Shown: piece after piece, positions 29,391 through 29,476 of the stretch | Numbering within the stretch: position 1 is the stretch's first letter | How the letters are laid out: each line of letters begins with the position of its first letter | DNA from: an uncultured Eubacteriales bacterium | Lineage (GTDB): Bacteria; Bacillota; Clostridia; Oscillospirales; Acutalibacteraceae | Direction of reading: 5' to 3' | Assembly: GCA_934525065.1 (NCBI GenBank) | Contig: CAKSYX010000024.1 | Coordinates: 1 to 29,476, forward strand | DNA length: 29,476 nucleotides | The notes under the pieces: model-generated | What the model was told of the DNA's origin: nothing | Databases searched by the model: none | The model's input: only the letters and a program-made list of their open reading frames with translations | Position numbers and translations under genes: made by a program

Positions 29391-29476
29391 GGTGCCGGAA
29401 GCGGGGGTCGAACCCGCACGGTGTCGCCACCACTGGATTTTGAGTCCAGCACGTCTGCCAATTCCATCATTCCGGC
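29390..29476 (-). tRNA. tRNA-Leu (anticodon CAA)
   Basis: Read on the minus strand, the acceptor strands GCCGGAA and TTCCGGC pair perfectly. The anticodon stem CTGGA/TCCAG encloses CAA, reading leucine TTG. A long variable arm (TGGTGGCGACACCG) marks class II tRNA-Leu. The T-loop GTTCGAC is present and CCA is encoded (29392-29390). The 5' base lies exactly on the last base of the window. Confidence 0.95.

Overview
The window looks like a chromosomal segment from a spore-forming, low-to-mid GC Gram-positive bacterium of the class Clostridia, most likely a gut or rumen Oscillospiraceae/Ruminococcaceae-type organism. The reasons are strong AGGAGG-type ribosome sites, textbook sigma-A promoters, genes for dipicolinate synthesis (dpaA/dpaB) and spore cortex lysis (sleB), meso-diaminopimelate dehydrogenase, and plant or starch polysaccharide genes. 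The genus is inference; I cannot run a search. No phage, transposase or CRISPR array is visible.

Layout. 1-217: tRNA-Thr(TGT), cut by one base at the window edge, then tRNA-Tyr(GTA) and a terminator. 489-1985: an ECF sigma factor with a one-TM probable anti-sigma partner, ending in a terminator shared with a convergent gene. 1996-3365 (-): a secreted GH5 glucanase with a consensus promoter and an overlapping cre-like site. 3435-4491 (-): a regulator joining a sigma-region-4-like HTH to an XRE HTH, plus a small helical protein, behind a consensus promoter with a LexA/SOS-box-like palindrome just after the start point. 4585-4655: a long imperfect hairpin built around CTAGAYR heptamers. 4767-5879 (-): a one-TM exported protein of unknown function. 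5930-7553: an M20 peptidase.

7564-10017: dipicolinate synthase genes dpaA-dpaB (-) and a divergent polysaccharide deacetylase (+). Between them both strands carry sequences resembling mother-cell sporulation promoters. 10026-12227 (-): an MscS-type channel and a CDF metal exporter. 12266-15768 (+): a TIGR00300 (archaeal-type ornithine cyclodeaminase-like) protein, a long-form PRPP synthetase and a two-site ferredoxin. 15767-17561 (-): diaminopimelate dehydrogenase and SleB.

17823-22844 (+): the most unusual locus, a compact operon of two acyl-AMP ligases, a free-standing condensation-domain protein and a small acyl carrier protein. It looks like a minimal, fully discrete NRPS-like or acyl-transfer pathway with unknown product. 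22844-28566 (-): a five-gene maltooligosaccharide-type operon (malQ, solute-binding lipoprotein, two permeases, MsmX/UgpC-like ATPase) with 4-bp overlaps. Divergent from it is a TetR-family regulator broken by a frameshift, with a 9-bp inverted repeat in the shared promoter region. tRNA-Leu(CAA) closes the window.

How the parts fit: GH5 and the malQ/ABC operon serve beta- and alpha-glucan use. dpaAB, the deacetylase and sleB serve spore formation and germination, and Ddh draws on the same lysine-pathway intermediates as DpaAB. The ligase/condensation/ACP operon is a candidate undescribed small-molecule or lipid pathway.
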